DNA of 64,000 nucleotides from the NCBI GenBank assembly GCA_036583965.1, contig JAZBQD010000015.1, positions 22,225,310 through 22,289,309 on the forward strand. The letters are read 5' to 3'. This document shows, in pieces, positions 41,111-51,481 of the stretch. The notes below the pieces were generated by a model that saw nothing but the letters and a program-made list of their open reading frames with translations, was not told the origin of the DNA and made no database searches. Position 1 is the first letter of the stretch; the number at the start of each line of letters is the position of its first letter. Source of the stretch: Prunella strophiata. Taxonomy: Eukaryota > Chordata > Aves > Passeriformes > Prunellidae. A program made the translations under genes and the position numbers.

Positions 41111-44100
41111 TGCTTACATATTTACACACACATCTATATAAAAGCACCCATAAATCAGCTGTATGTAACACTGCCATATAGAAGAAGTCTGATTCCTGGC
41201 ATGAACAATTCTGCCTGGAGAGTCTCTTCCTCACAGCTGTTTACCTGCCAGCAAGGATGCAAGGAGTAGATTAGTTCAAAGGGGATTCCTCACAAGATAA
41301 CTTCTCCCCAAGATTAACTGCAGCTAATACTTAAGTCATTTTAGTATCTACAGATATGGATCTGTCTGTGTTAGTAACAGGTTTGAGTGAAGAGAAAGAA
41401 AAAAAGGAAAATCTACCCTATTATCAGAGATATTAAAAACTGGTGGATCTTTTTTAAAATATCAATGGAATTTCATACAGAATACATTTTTACTTATCAC
41501 TGTCCCAGCAACACTCTGTTCACAAACACACAGAAATTCAATCAAGTTAGTTACAATCTATTACTATATTAAAATGATTTAGTAAACCCAGAAAGAAATA
41601 TTATTTGCATACTGTTTAATCTTATTGGATACCAATTTCCTCATTACTTAACTATGGCCTTACTCTCTTCCTTTTCCCCCCAGTCTCATTTTTGTCATCC
41701 AGGTAATAGAATCAGTACCTGGGAGATCCAGTTACAAAGCCAAATGTAGTCATCATTAATTTTACAATAAATTATTTTCAATAGCAGCAAGCAAACAACT
41801 CATTCCTATGGACCTCCTAAACTTCATTTACTTCACACTAAAGTAAGAATTATGATTTCTTCTACAAATCACAGTATGGAACAGTGATGCTACTGATCCA
41901 CATGCACTGAAGTTACAACTGTCAAATAAATAAGCTGATGGACAAAGCAATTTTTGCTTAAAACAACTAAAATACAGTAATTCTAAACCTAGACAAGGCA
42001 AAGCTGGGAAAGAAGTATCAACACACAAAGTCAACAATACATCTAATTGTTCTGACAACAGTGGAAATTTTGAAACTGGAGGAGATGTATCTGAAACATG
42101 TCCTGGCCTCTGCAAGTCATGAGAGCAAGGAGGAGACAGGATTTCACCTCCCTGTTCATCAGAACCAGGCATCAGGATATCAGGACAGGCAATCAAGACA
42201 GCTCTTCATGGCAGAGCAGGGTCAACAGCACACCACACAGTGCCTGACACCCCTGTGGTGATCACAGCCCTGCCTCACAGACCAGCCACATCCTCATGCC
42301 TCATCTCCTGCAACATCCCAGATTTCTCTGTTCCTACTTCAGCTCTCCCCACAAAGCTAATTTAGCCCAGAAGCTGCTTTGTCAAGGTATACTGTATTCT
42401 ATGCTGACCCTGAACACATGCAAGCAGTAGCCTCAAGCTTTTCTTACCTTAGTCTGGCTATTCCCATTGTCCTCCAGACTTGACCATCTCTATCTCTCCA
42501 GATTAAAAGTAACATGCTCCTGCTTCTTTCAGACACAGCCCACAAACACTGTCTTGTGCCTATTTACAAGGTAGCTTCTTTCACAGACCCTAGAATTTTT
42601 TTGCATGGGTCATATGATACAAAGGTAGGCATTGTATGTCTGGAGATAAGGTAGTTGTTGGGACAGGTCAAATGAAAGAAGGTCTTAGGGAGAGGAGGGG
42701 AAAAAAGCAAATATATTCTTCAAAGATTAGATTAGGGACCTGGCATTAAATCCTTTTTTAAGTTCAATATCCTCTAAAATAATTTTCCTCCTCAACTTCT
42801 AGCATACCTCTCTTAAAAACATGTTGCTTTCTAACACTCTCCAGGAATTCATTCATCTTTCCTGCAATGATCCACAAAATTCAACTAGATGTTTAGAAAA
42901 ACAGACCCAAATTCTTTGTCTCTAATGACCTCATCCAGTTAAGGCTTTGTGTCAGGCTGAAGCAAATGAAAGATTAATATCATCACTCCATTTTTTTTTT
43001 TCACTCAAAAATGATTAGCATGTACTGAAAATCTGAAATTCTAACACCTAGAAACGCATTTGCCCTGTCCATACATATAAATACATACTAATATAAGAAT
43101 TAAAATATGAAGAAAATACTAAATATTTTAAGGGAACTGTGAAATGAAGAAGAGGGTTTTATCAGGAAGAAGGATTTTGTAAAATATGAACAATACTTCT
43201 AGAAAATGTGACCTTCCTACTCTGTGGAACAGCAAAGATGATTACTTCATGAAAATAAAATTACATAGGACCAGTTATAAAAAAAGATATGAGGCTATTC
43301 AGCTCTGATGCTTTGCACAGAGACTAAACATACTGTACCATTCCTCAAGAACACAGAGAAAAATATACACTACATAATAGTTAGGTTTTTGACAAATATG
43401 ACTTAAAATTTCCAGCAAGTGCTGGATCTCTATCAAACAGTTTGGTTTCAATGACAGGTAGCTTACTGTGCAGCACAAATCCTAGGAGAAAATGGGTTCA
43501 TTCCAACCCCCAGCACAAAGCCTTGGATGCCAAAAGAGAGGGGCAACAGGTTAGGCTCTCCCAGGAGCAGCCCTGGACAGAGCACAGGCTTGCTATGCAA
43601 CATATAGGGAGAATCAGACACCCACAACCAAGATCCACAAAAATCAGTTTCTGAGAACAGGTGCTGAAGGCAGGAAGTGCAGAGGACAAGTCATTGTCTC
43701 CTTAGTGAGTCAAAGTGACAGTCACCACTGGCTATCCCTCAGGATGAAGGTAACGTGGCCATCCAACTGTGTCTGCATAACCCAAACGTAAAAATGCAGA
43801 AAATCATATTCAAATCCTGCCTTCAATAGCTTCAGCCTTGCCGTTAACATCCTTGAGGTAACCACCCTCAACTCAAGTGACACTGCAAAAGGACAAGACC
43901 AGAAAATTCAATTTTTTGCCATTGGCAATCCACACAGTTCATGAGTTAAAGTAGCAACTGGAACCCATGTTCTCCCCAGACAGCATGTCCACCTCAAAGC
44001 CATGCAGATACTTCTACTCTCTAAATCTTTGAAATGCTACTGCCCTAACTTTTAGCCCAGATGCTGGGCCACTGAACACCACAGTGTCTGATGTCCTTCA

Positions 44101-45168
44101 CAGATGTCACCTTTTACGCTCCATGAAAAACAGTAGCACAAGTACCATACCACAAGCACTGCAACTCTAAGTAATGATAAACAATCCAAGTATGCAATAC
44201 TGACACTCATGGTCTCAAGATGGCCATCAATAGCTCCTCACACATGAAAGAAGAGGAATCCAGTGAAGACAGGAAGGCTTTGCTGTGCACTGTGCTCTCA
44301 TGCCTAAGACCCCCTCTAACCCCTGTTTTCAGCACTGAATCCCCTCATCAAAGGAGTACCAAGTCCCTCCAGAAGCATCACTTTTCTTCCAGGAGATCAG
44401 TGGTCATCCAAGATGATGGCAACTCAAGGGTAAATCCTCTGATACGGCATTAAAAATAACTTTTTTGTTGGCCTTTTGTTTATCTAGCTGAACTCCCTAA
44501 TCCAATTCACCACTGAGATAAGAAAGAGGAGGGGGTCAACACTGGGGACAAAATGCATCAACCAGAACTGGAGCCAGACCACTTATTTGAGCAACATTCC
44601 TGGTTTAATAAAATGGTGGACTGACAGCAACAGCCCACACCAATAACTTCAAGACAACATGCATTATCCCCATTTTATACATAACAGGCTGGAACTACTT
44701 TCATATTATTTAACTGCAAAGCTCCTATCACCTTCTATAAGAGCACAGCTGGACAAAATGTTGACAGTTAAACCAAAAAACAACATGACTCAGGACACAA
44801 AAACTAGGAAAAAGTCTGCCAATGTCCTCATCTTCATATTTATATTATTTCAGTTTTGTTGCAACCAACAGTACATAAAAAGACAGAGACTGTTCTCTTT
44901 TTTTGAAGAGACATTTCAGGGCAGGCTGCTCTGAAGTTGGTTCTGCTTGTCAGTATTTCTTTAAAATTAAAGGGCACAGCCACTCAGCAGGGTAAAAAAA
45001 AAGTGCATTTTAAAACACATGCGAAAAAAATGAACTCTTTGATACTTCATGGTCAAACATCTGCTAAACTACCACTTTCCTTCAATTATGGGATTCTCAA
45101 AGCAACAATTATATCTACTTTCCTCAAAATTTGGGGGATATAATCAGTACCACCAGAAATCAACATAG

Positions 45169-45190
45169 TCTCTCTCTATATATATATCTA
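45169..45190 (+). repeat. (TC)n(TA)n compound microsatellite
   Basis: A short run of tc units passes directly into ta units. Confidence 0.8.
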
Positions 45191-46074
45191 TGTTTTGCCA
45201 ACTGTTGAAACCCTGAAAATGAGACAAGGACATTAACTAAATATGGTAAATCTCCAGTTTTCCAGCTCCCAAAACTGAGCACTTTCTATCATTCAATCCT
45301 GTTTGAAACCTAGGAATCAATTTCTTCAAGGTGATGACTGTTTTCAGCCCCTGCTGATTTCTGGAAATCCAGGTCACTCTGTTTCATGTTTCTTCTCTCC
45401 CTGTCACTAAAGTGGGCAGTGAAGTTACTCCCTCCTTGTAAAGAGATCAAAGGAAGTGAAAACTTTCTCTTTGACCCAACACCTTCATATCTTGGAATAC
45501 ACTCGGAGAGGGAGAATGTTGGAGGTTTTTCCTCTTCAATAGAAAAATCTAACCTTTTCTGTACTCTCATTTTTTGCTGTGTAAATCAGATGGAATCTGG
45601 AAACTTGACATCTTGGCATATTTCCCAGTCATGAAGAAGAAAGTAGGATTTTATCCACAAGATCACAAGGTACTGAAAAGCCACCTGCACATTATCCAAC
45701 TGTTACATATCTGAGCCAAAGTGGGCAAATCTCATAAAATCAAATAAATGAGAACAGCTCTGTGCACATCCCAATAGGGTTTCAATGCCATAGGCATGAG
45801 ATAGAAGACCTGCAGGAAGAGACACTCCTGGTATCCTGGAGTCAGTGGACTGGCTGGGACTTCATAGCTAAAAATACTGCTACTATTTAGGGCTTCCTGT
45901 TCCTGCCCTGAAGGATTGCAGATTTTTTCTATACTCACATGGTGTATGCTGAAATGGAAAGCAACCAACCTCAGCATGTTATCTAGCCATTGGGTTACTC
46001 TTAGGAAACACTGGTTTGAATTTCCATGAACAGAAGGGAAATTAAACCCTGAATTTCCAACATCCAAAGCCAGG

Positions 46075-46737
46075 TGTCCTGGTTTAGGGCAAATTTGGGA
46101 AGGAAACCTCTGAATGGGGTCCCTCTAGAAAGTAAATTCAAGTGGCCCCTCCCCTAATTGGTTCGGGAAAGTATTTCCTTGGAGAAAAGTGGGAAAAACT
46201 GTTTATTAAACAAGCAAAGTATTCACAAGCATAAAAAAATGAATAATATTAAACAATAAAACCTCTCGCTGTTCTGAAGAGATGGCAAATTCAGAAAGTC
46301 CTTGTCATGGGGTGTAACTCAGCTTGCTCAGTCTCTTATCAGTCCCTCCTGAGCAGGAGAATGTCATGTCCCAGGCCCTGGTGGGCCACAGATGTGAGCT
46401 CCCAGTGTTTTTCTGGGTTTTCAGTCCAGAGCAGGTTTGAACAGTTCCAAGAAAAAGAAAAACCACAGTCCAGGGAACTTCTCTGCCTCAAGCTAGCTAA
46501 AGAAAACCCTACGTAAAAAGCAGAGGAGAGCTCTCTCACATTGTCTGTCCGTGCTGCAGACAACACAGTCCAGGAGCAGGAATGCAGAGGAGTGAGTGCA
46601 GTGTCTGAAAACAAACTGTGGGTTTCTTTTCCCCCTTCTTCGCTCTCAGAACCAGTCTCAAAGGTGCAGAACTCAATATCCAGCATAAACAGAACAGACA
46701 ATTGGGGATACAAGCATCATGAATTCACCCCAGGACA
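46075..46737 (-). mobile_element. Solo LTR of a songbird endogenous retrovirus (family B), 663 bp
   Basis: The element is bounded by TGTCCTGG (46075-46082) and CCAGGACA (46730-46737), an 8-bp terminal inverted repeat with the TG...CA ends of LTRs. Read on the minus strand it contains a poly(A) signal AATAAA (46207-46202), followed by a segment ending '...ccaaatttgccctaaaccaggaca'-like, typical of a common passerine LTR. Flanking pentamers CCAGG (46070-46074) and CCAAG (46738-46742) are a near-perfect target-site duplication. It is unrelated in its body to the LTRs at 35413 and 50659. No internal region is present. Open frames within it are by-products of LTR sequence. Confidence 0.87.
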
Positions 46738-49170
46738 CCAAGTTTCTGATTGGTGTCAGGCTATTGCCATGTTAATGAAGAGCCCTCCAGAGCACTTGCT
46801 TGGGGTGCTGAGCTTTAGGAGGAGCTCTGAGAGAACCAAAGGCCACCAAGTCCAGCACCAAGTTAAAAGTTTCTGCCAATTGTCTCCTATTTTCTTAGCT
46901 TCTTGGGTCACAAACCTGGGGCCAAATCATGGGAAGGGAGGAATACAGGACATAACTGAGAAGATGAAAAAGCAAGAAATGGTCTCCTGTACCTCCTACT
47001 GGGATGAGGGAGTCAGCCCCTCTCATCTTAATGCCCATTCCTAGACCTTAAAAGAGAAGAAGTCTAACCTGTGCTGTCCTGTCTCTAACAGGTATCAGCA
47101 GTGTCAAGGAAGGGATCTGTTTGGGCTGTACCAAGACAATGGTTTGTAAACTGAGGGGTCTGAAACATATCCTGACAGGAACACTGACTTAAAACATGTA
47201 GTAACTATCAAGCTAACAGCAAACAACTTCAGGAATCATCTGCACAGTCCACTTTAGAGGCAAAGAATCATGATAGAGCCAATATCTGAAGAAGAGTCTT
47301 CAGCCTTTAAAACATCCCTCTGCCAAAGCTCAGCACAGCAGCAGATCTCCCTAGTTTGATCCCATATAACAGTACTGTAACAACAGGATAACTGGCATCA
47401 GGCATCTCATATTGAGTTGCATTATTTTGATTACAGGAAGAGTCACACCCCCACAACTTTGTGGCTAGAACAAGATGTATCAGAACTGCTGATAATCCCT
47501 CAATGAGGGAAATTGTTCAACTATTTCTGATGCCATTTAGGGCAGCCTTCTATCCCTTTTTCTTAGGAAGAAGGCACTGTGACAATCCTCAGAAGTGATA
47601 AGGCAGTAGTTTTAATAATGTAACCACATTTTTTATTCCATGCTTGTTATGAGTGAGAGTTTTAGGACAGGCACTTTCCCAACAGCACGCCTTCTGATTC
47701 TCTTGCCCGCAGAGGCTGGTGACGAGCAGCTCTTAGGAGATTTCCGTCAGCCAGGAGGACGGGCCAGTGATCAGAAGAACAAGAGCCAAGTGCTCACCAG
47801 GGACCAGCTACCCCACACAACCTTCCCAAGCACAAAAACCTGTTCACAATGTGCACAGAGCAAGATGAGACCAGCAGAAATTAGAACAGGCACAAATGGC
47901 AGGAGAGTCAGATGGTAAGTAATTTAATCAAAATTATTCCACGAAGTGTGAGAAATGACCCACTCTTTTGTGAGAGATCTCATTGCCATAAAGTCTTCTA
48001 GAACCAACACATATACCTCCTTCAGAAACATGGCAGATCTCAGAGGAAAGTGAAATTGTGAGAAAGAATAAAGTGGGGGTTTTGAACAGCCACACTGGAT
48101 AATAAAATCATATCTTTCAAGATATAGGATCTTTACAGATAAAAGATAAAGAAGGACATAATTAGCCTGAGTATTTTTAACATGTAAATTCAATATATCA
48201 CTTAAAAAAAAGGCAAACCTAGGAGTAAAACCAGGCAAGTGCAAATAACTACACAAGTGAGAAAGATAAGTGAAAAACAGACTTTTCAGAATGTGAAGAT
48301 GTTTGCCAAAATTAAATTGCAGGTTCTCTTTTCAGGTTCAGCAACACTTATTAAACACCAAAAAAGACCTTTCAATTTTAGCTTACTTTTTAGGAAGCTT
48401 GGAATAGGACTAGAAAGAATACAAAAGAAGTTGTAGGCTTAAAATTTGCTCTAAATTTTCTCCTGTCAAAGCACTAAACCTTGCACATATCATGGGACAA
48501 ACAGATAGTAATAGCTCTAGTTGCTTTGCATTTTAGGCATGTGTTTACCTCAATATGACACAACTATCTCAGATAAAATTCACAGCAGCAATTTTGCAAA
48601 CCAAGTATAATTTATTCCAAGCATATCTTAAATTACCCAGTTTTATTTGTTGCATTTTGATGAGCTATATATTTTTTTCTAAACATAGTTTAGAATAACA
48701 GTTTTATATGTTGTTTCATTTCAAACAGAAAGCTGGCTATCACAAAAATTTACAATTCATAAAAAAATTATGAGTATCATGTTACCTTTTATTTCCTAAA
48801 CTAAATTCATTTTCTCATGAAGGAAAACAAATGCTTTTGAAGTGGTCTAAGAATAAGTATATTGTTTTTTATGGAGAGCAGTCACAGAAGAAGGCTCTCA
48901 TCTGGCCTTTAAATAACAATCCTCAAAGCCTCCCATCAATAAGTACAAATAGAGACCCTTATAAATCATTTTGTTTGTAGGCAATCTAATATTTTGGGGT
49001 TTAAAAGACCAGAATCTTGTTAAGTGCAGCTAATGGTTATTGTTGCTCCTAAGTAACATATCACACATGATCATCTAAAAGGCAACACACAGTTCAGTGA
49101 CAGGTGAGTGACAAAGTGAGCATGTGAACAATGTGAACAGCAAGTTCCAAGGTGAGCATGAGAGGGAAAA

Positions 49171-49208
49171 GGAGGGGAGGGGAGGGGGGGGAAGGGGAAG
49201 GGGAAGGG
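49171..49208 (+). repeat. G-run tract with G-quadruplex potential
   Basis: Six G-runs of 3-8 bases are separated by one or two A's (ggaggggaggggagggggggg, then aaggggaaggggaaggg). This far exceeds the four runs of at least three G needed for an intramolecular quadruplex. The G-rich strand is the template strand for CPQ. It lies about 490 bp into the intron after the first coding exon. Confidence 0.9.
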
Positions 49209-49700
49209 CACACAGATACCAACTGCTATGTTTAGTGAGGGGCTTGAACTCTCCAAGCTCACTGCCTTTTCCTGCTGCCTTATTTTTTACTGGAGTGAAA
49301 GGCTGAGCCTGGAAAAATAGGTCACATGAAGAGAAGGAGAAATCATGTGTCAACTTGACACCCCTTGGAGAACTTCTTTCCTACCAACCACAATGGAGGA
49401 CCAGAATCTTTGCAAAAAAATACATTCAGCAGTGTTAAAAAAAAAAATAGCATAAATTTAATGGAAAGTTCAGGAATCAACTCTAATTTTACAAGTCTGT
49501 TTAAGCCAAACTGTATTAATATAAACTGTACCAGTCACAACCATGACATATAGAAAAGTCCCAAGAAAATAGCACCTTGTTTTGCAGAACTATTACAGCA
49601 AGAAGAAAACCACAGTTTGACCACTGAGAGAAGTTATTAGGGGTAAAATACAGTTTGTGCTAAAAAGCAAGTCACATGTAATTCCAAAAGGAAGTGTTAC

Positions 49701-50127
49701 CTTCTGGAGGAGTTGCAATACTGCTCCCAAGTCCCAAAATAGCAATGCTGTGATTCCTTGGTTCTAGCATCACTGCAAACTCTTCTCCTCTTTCCCAGTG
49801 TGGTACTTTCACAGGCTCTAGATGCACATTTTCCAGCCCGTCTTTCTGCAGGGCACTGAACATATATTTGATGCCTGCCTCTAAGTTTTTTGAACCACTG
49901 AGTCTAGGTCCTATGGTATCAGCAAAAACTGCTAATCTTTCATAGGATCTGTTCTGAGCCTTGCCATGAACAGCAAGATCAATAATAGCCTTAGCAATAT
50001 CAGTATAACCAGCTATCTCATTTTTAATGTCTTCAAATGACTTCAGGGAACTTCCATCTCTTCTCAAAGATTTCCCAGCATACTGGTGTAATAAATTCAT
50101 GAGAAATATTAAGAATAAGTGCTTCAT
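49701..50127 (-). CDS. CPQ: CPQ first coding exon: start codon, signal peptide, propeptide, N-terminal catalytic segment
   Basis: This exon encodes residues 1-142 plus the first base of codon 143. CPQ is a secreted or lysosomal zinc metallopeptidase of family M28 that hydrolyses dipeptides and other short peptides. Residues 1-18 form a hydrophobic signal peptide (MKHLFLIF... ending near HQYAG). The next ~25 residues match the family's short propeptide. Conserved stretches seen are GKAQNRSYERL (55-65), GPRLSGSKNLE (73-83), DGLENVHLEPV (96-106), PHWERGEE (109-116) and GLGSS (132-136). N-glycosylation sequons are NRS at 59 and NHS at 125. The start was chosen because this ATG has A at -3, begins the signal peptide and matches the family start; the frame is open upstream only into the intron. 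The exon ends GAA-G before a gtaaca donor (phase 1). The frame is intact, with no stops or frameshifts. Confidence 0.96.
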
Positions 50128-50158
50128 TTTTTTCTCTTTCTTCTTTTCCACAGATGGC
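50128..50158 (-). other. CPQ: CPQ 5' UTR part of the first coding exon and its splice acceptor
   Basis: Upstream of the ATG, 31 purine-rich bases lead back to an AG at 50160-50159. A long T-rich polypyrimidine tract precedes it (about 50161-50190 read on the minus strand), with TTTAACAG at the junction. This shows that transcription starts in a separate upstream non-coding exon, as in the mammalian gene. That exon was not identified in 50159-64000. Confidence 0.8.
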
Positions 50159-50658
50159 CTGTTAAAGAGGCAAAAAGAAAAAAAAATTAAAAAAATCATA
50201 CACCTATCAGCAATACTTTTAAGTTATTTGGATTGGCAGACAGAAATGAAATCAATTATTTTATCATGAAAATGCTTTGATCAGAACTAGCAGAAAAGTA
50301 AACTCAACTTGAAGACAGAGTTATTGAAAGCAAATGAAAAAGATATTTAGACCACTGGACACAATCTTTGTGGTCTTTAGAAATATCCTTGGAATGCTGC
50401 ATCTCTTTAAAGAAACACATTCTTCAATGAATCAAAACCCAGGGCTGCTCCCATGCAGGAGGAGTTTTGCATCTCCTTTCTGTTAGGAGCAGGACTTTTC
50501 AGAAGTGCCAAATCAAAAGTCTTTACACAAAACATGCAGACAAAAACTTTTTTTATACCATTCATGAATAAAAGTTCTTCCTGATCTCCATCTTCATAAT
50601 CAGAAAAGTACCTTCTATTGTACTAAAAAGATTTAACATTTAGATCCAATGTCTCCAG

Positions 50659-51133
50659 TGTCCTGGTTTTGGCTAGGATAGAGATTCAAGAGATTCATTT
50701 CTGCTTAGTAAGTGATACAGTGCTCTGATTTGAGAATTCTCAGCATGAGAATAACATTGATAACACACTGATGTTTTGGTTGTTGCTAAGTAGTGCTTAC
50801 ACTAAATCAAGGACTTTCCAGTGTCTCATGCTCTGTGAATGAGGAGCTGCACAAGAAGCTGTGAGGGAGCACAGCCAGGACAACTGACCTACACTGACAA
50901 AAGGGCTATTCCATACCAAGTTGAGTACACAAGCTGGGGGAGTTGACTGGAAGGGCCTGGTCACTTCTCAGGGAAAGGCTGGGTATTGATCAGCAGGTGG
51001 TAAACAATTGGATTGTGCATCACTTGTTTTTCTTGGGTTTTTAAATTTTTTTTTATTATTATCATCATTATCATTATAACACTTCTTTTCATCTACGTAA
51101 CTGTTCTTATCTGAACCCACGAGTTTTTGTACC
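50659..51133 (+). mobile_element. LTR of family A, 3'-truncated (~475 bp)
   Basis: It starts TGTCCTGGTTTTGGCTAGGA at 50659 and matches the reverse complement of the LTR at 35413-36031. Shared segments include 'catgagaataacattgataac', 'tgttgctaagtagtgcttac', 'gtgtctcatgctctgtgaat', 'gaggagctgcacaagaagct' and 'gggctattccataccaa'. The match runs on to 'ctgttcttatctgaacccac' and 'gagtttttgta', then stops where the next LTR begins at 51134. The 3' quarter of the LTR and its CA end are missing. Same subfamily as the 35413 copy, opposite orientation. Confidence 0.85.
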
Positions 51134-51340
51134 TGTATTGGTTTGGCATGGCCTGGTTTTTGGCAGCAGGGGGGCCACAAAGATGTCTCCTGTGGGAAGC
51201 TGCTGGAAGCTTCCTACCATGTCCAGCAGAGCCAATGGCTTTTGGCTCTGAAGATGGACATGCTGCTGGCCAAAGCTCAGCCTGTGAGAGAGGTTGGTAA
51301 TGCCTCTGTGATGACATACTGAAGAAGAAAATCATGCCCT
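51134..51340 (+). mobile_element. 5' fragment of a second, different avian ERV LTR (family C)
   Basis: It begins TGTATTGGTTTGGCATGGCC (51134) and continues 'tggtttttggcagcaggggg', 'gggaagctgctggaagcttcc', 'catgtccagcagagccaatg', 'acatgctgctggccaaagct' and 'gcctctgtgatgacatact'. This is the 5' part of another well-known avian LTR (probably ERVL class; family name not verified). It abuts the truncated family A LTR with no spacer. Similarity fades after about 51340. The right boundary and any target duplication could not be fixed. Confidence 0.75.
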
Positions 51341-51427
51341 GTCTCCCTGTGCTGTCTGTGAGAAAGGGCAACCCACAACATTTATGAGAGCTTCTGATCA
51401 GCTCCCAAAAAGGGGGGATAATCCACA

Positions 51428-51481
51428 AGGCATGCACCCATAAAACACCACCTGAAACAGCCACCAGGCATGCACCCATAA
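51428..51481. repeat. Imperfect 38-bp tandem duplication next to the family C LTR
   Basis: The 16-mer aggcatgcacccataa occurs at 51428-51443 and again at 51466-51481. The intervening and following bases are also partly alike (acaccacctgaaacagcc versus gatgccatgtggaacactgg). This suggests an old 38-bp tandem duplication with two or more units. Confidence 0.7.

Larger units (their letters stand above)
37800..49700 (-). other. CPQ: CPQ intron between first and second coding exons (complete, 11.9 kb)
   Basis: This intron is bounded by a gtaaca donor at 49700-49695 and a TTTCTTTCAG acceptor ending at 37800. It holds a TAA microsatellite (38315-38340), an AT-rich palindrome and TA-repeat complex (40852-41110), a solo LTR (46075-46737) and a G-run tract (49171-49208). 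A short CpG-containing stretch at about 47685-47790 matches nothing I recognise. Other segments, for example 38350-40800, 41150-45160 and 46750-49140, show no gene-like or repeat structure I can support. Confidence 0.8.
16811..50158 (-). other. CPQ: CPQ gene body, partial (first three coding exons and two complete introns)
   Basis: Three exons read in order on the minus strand: 50158-49701, 37799-37593 and 17018-16811. Their translations match vertebrate carboxypeptidase Q residues about 1-281 without a gap in homology. Exon junction phases agree: phase 1 between the first two, phase 2 between the second and third, phase 0 leaving the third. All internal splice sites are canonical AG/GT. The enclosed introns are 20,574 bp and 11,901 bp. 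CPQ is known to be a large gene in vertebrates, so the remaining exons with the zinc ligands probably lie beyond coordinate 1. The 5' non-coding exon should be at higher coordinates. The identification rests on remembered family sequence, not a database search. Confidence 0.95.

Noticed and set aside
40741..41269. Open frames rich in Ile/Tyr/Lys
   Set aside because: They are translations of the TA-rich repeat and AT palindrome.
46339..46713. 124-codon minus-strand open frame
   Set aside because: It lies wholly inside the 663-bp LTR. It is LTR sequence, not a gene.
46541..47044. Longest plus-strand open frame near 46.5-47.0 kb (167 codons)
   Set aside because: It begins in the antisense strand of the solo LTR and runs across the LTR boundary into unrelated flank. 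No conserved protein is recognised.
47685..47790. CpG-containing stretch considered as a promoter or CpG island
   Set aside because: Far too short, located inside the intron between coding exons, with no promoter elements.
50129..50199. An alternative upstream CPQ start giving a longer N-terminus
   Set aside because: The extension reads through the polypyrimidine tract and AG acceptor, so it is intronic. The ATG at 50127 begins a proper signal peptide.
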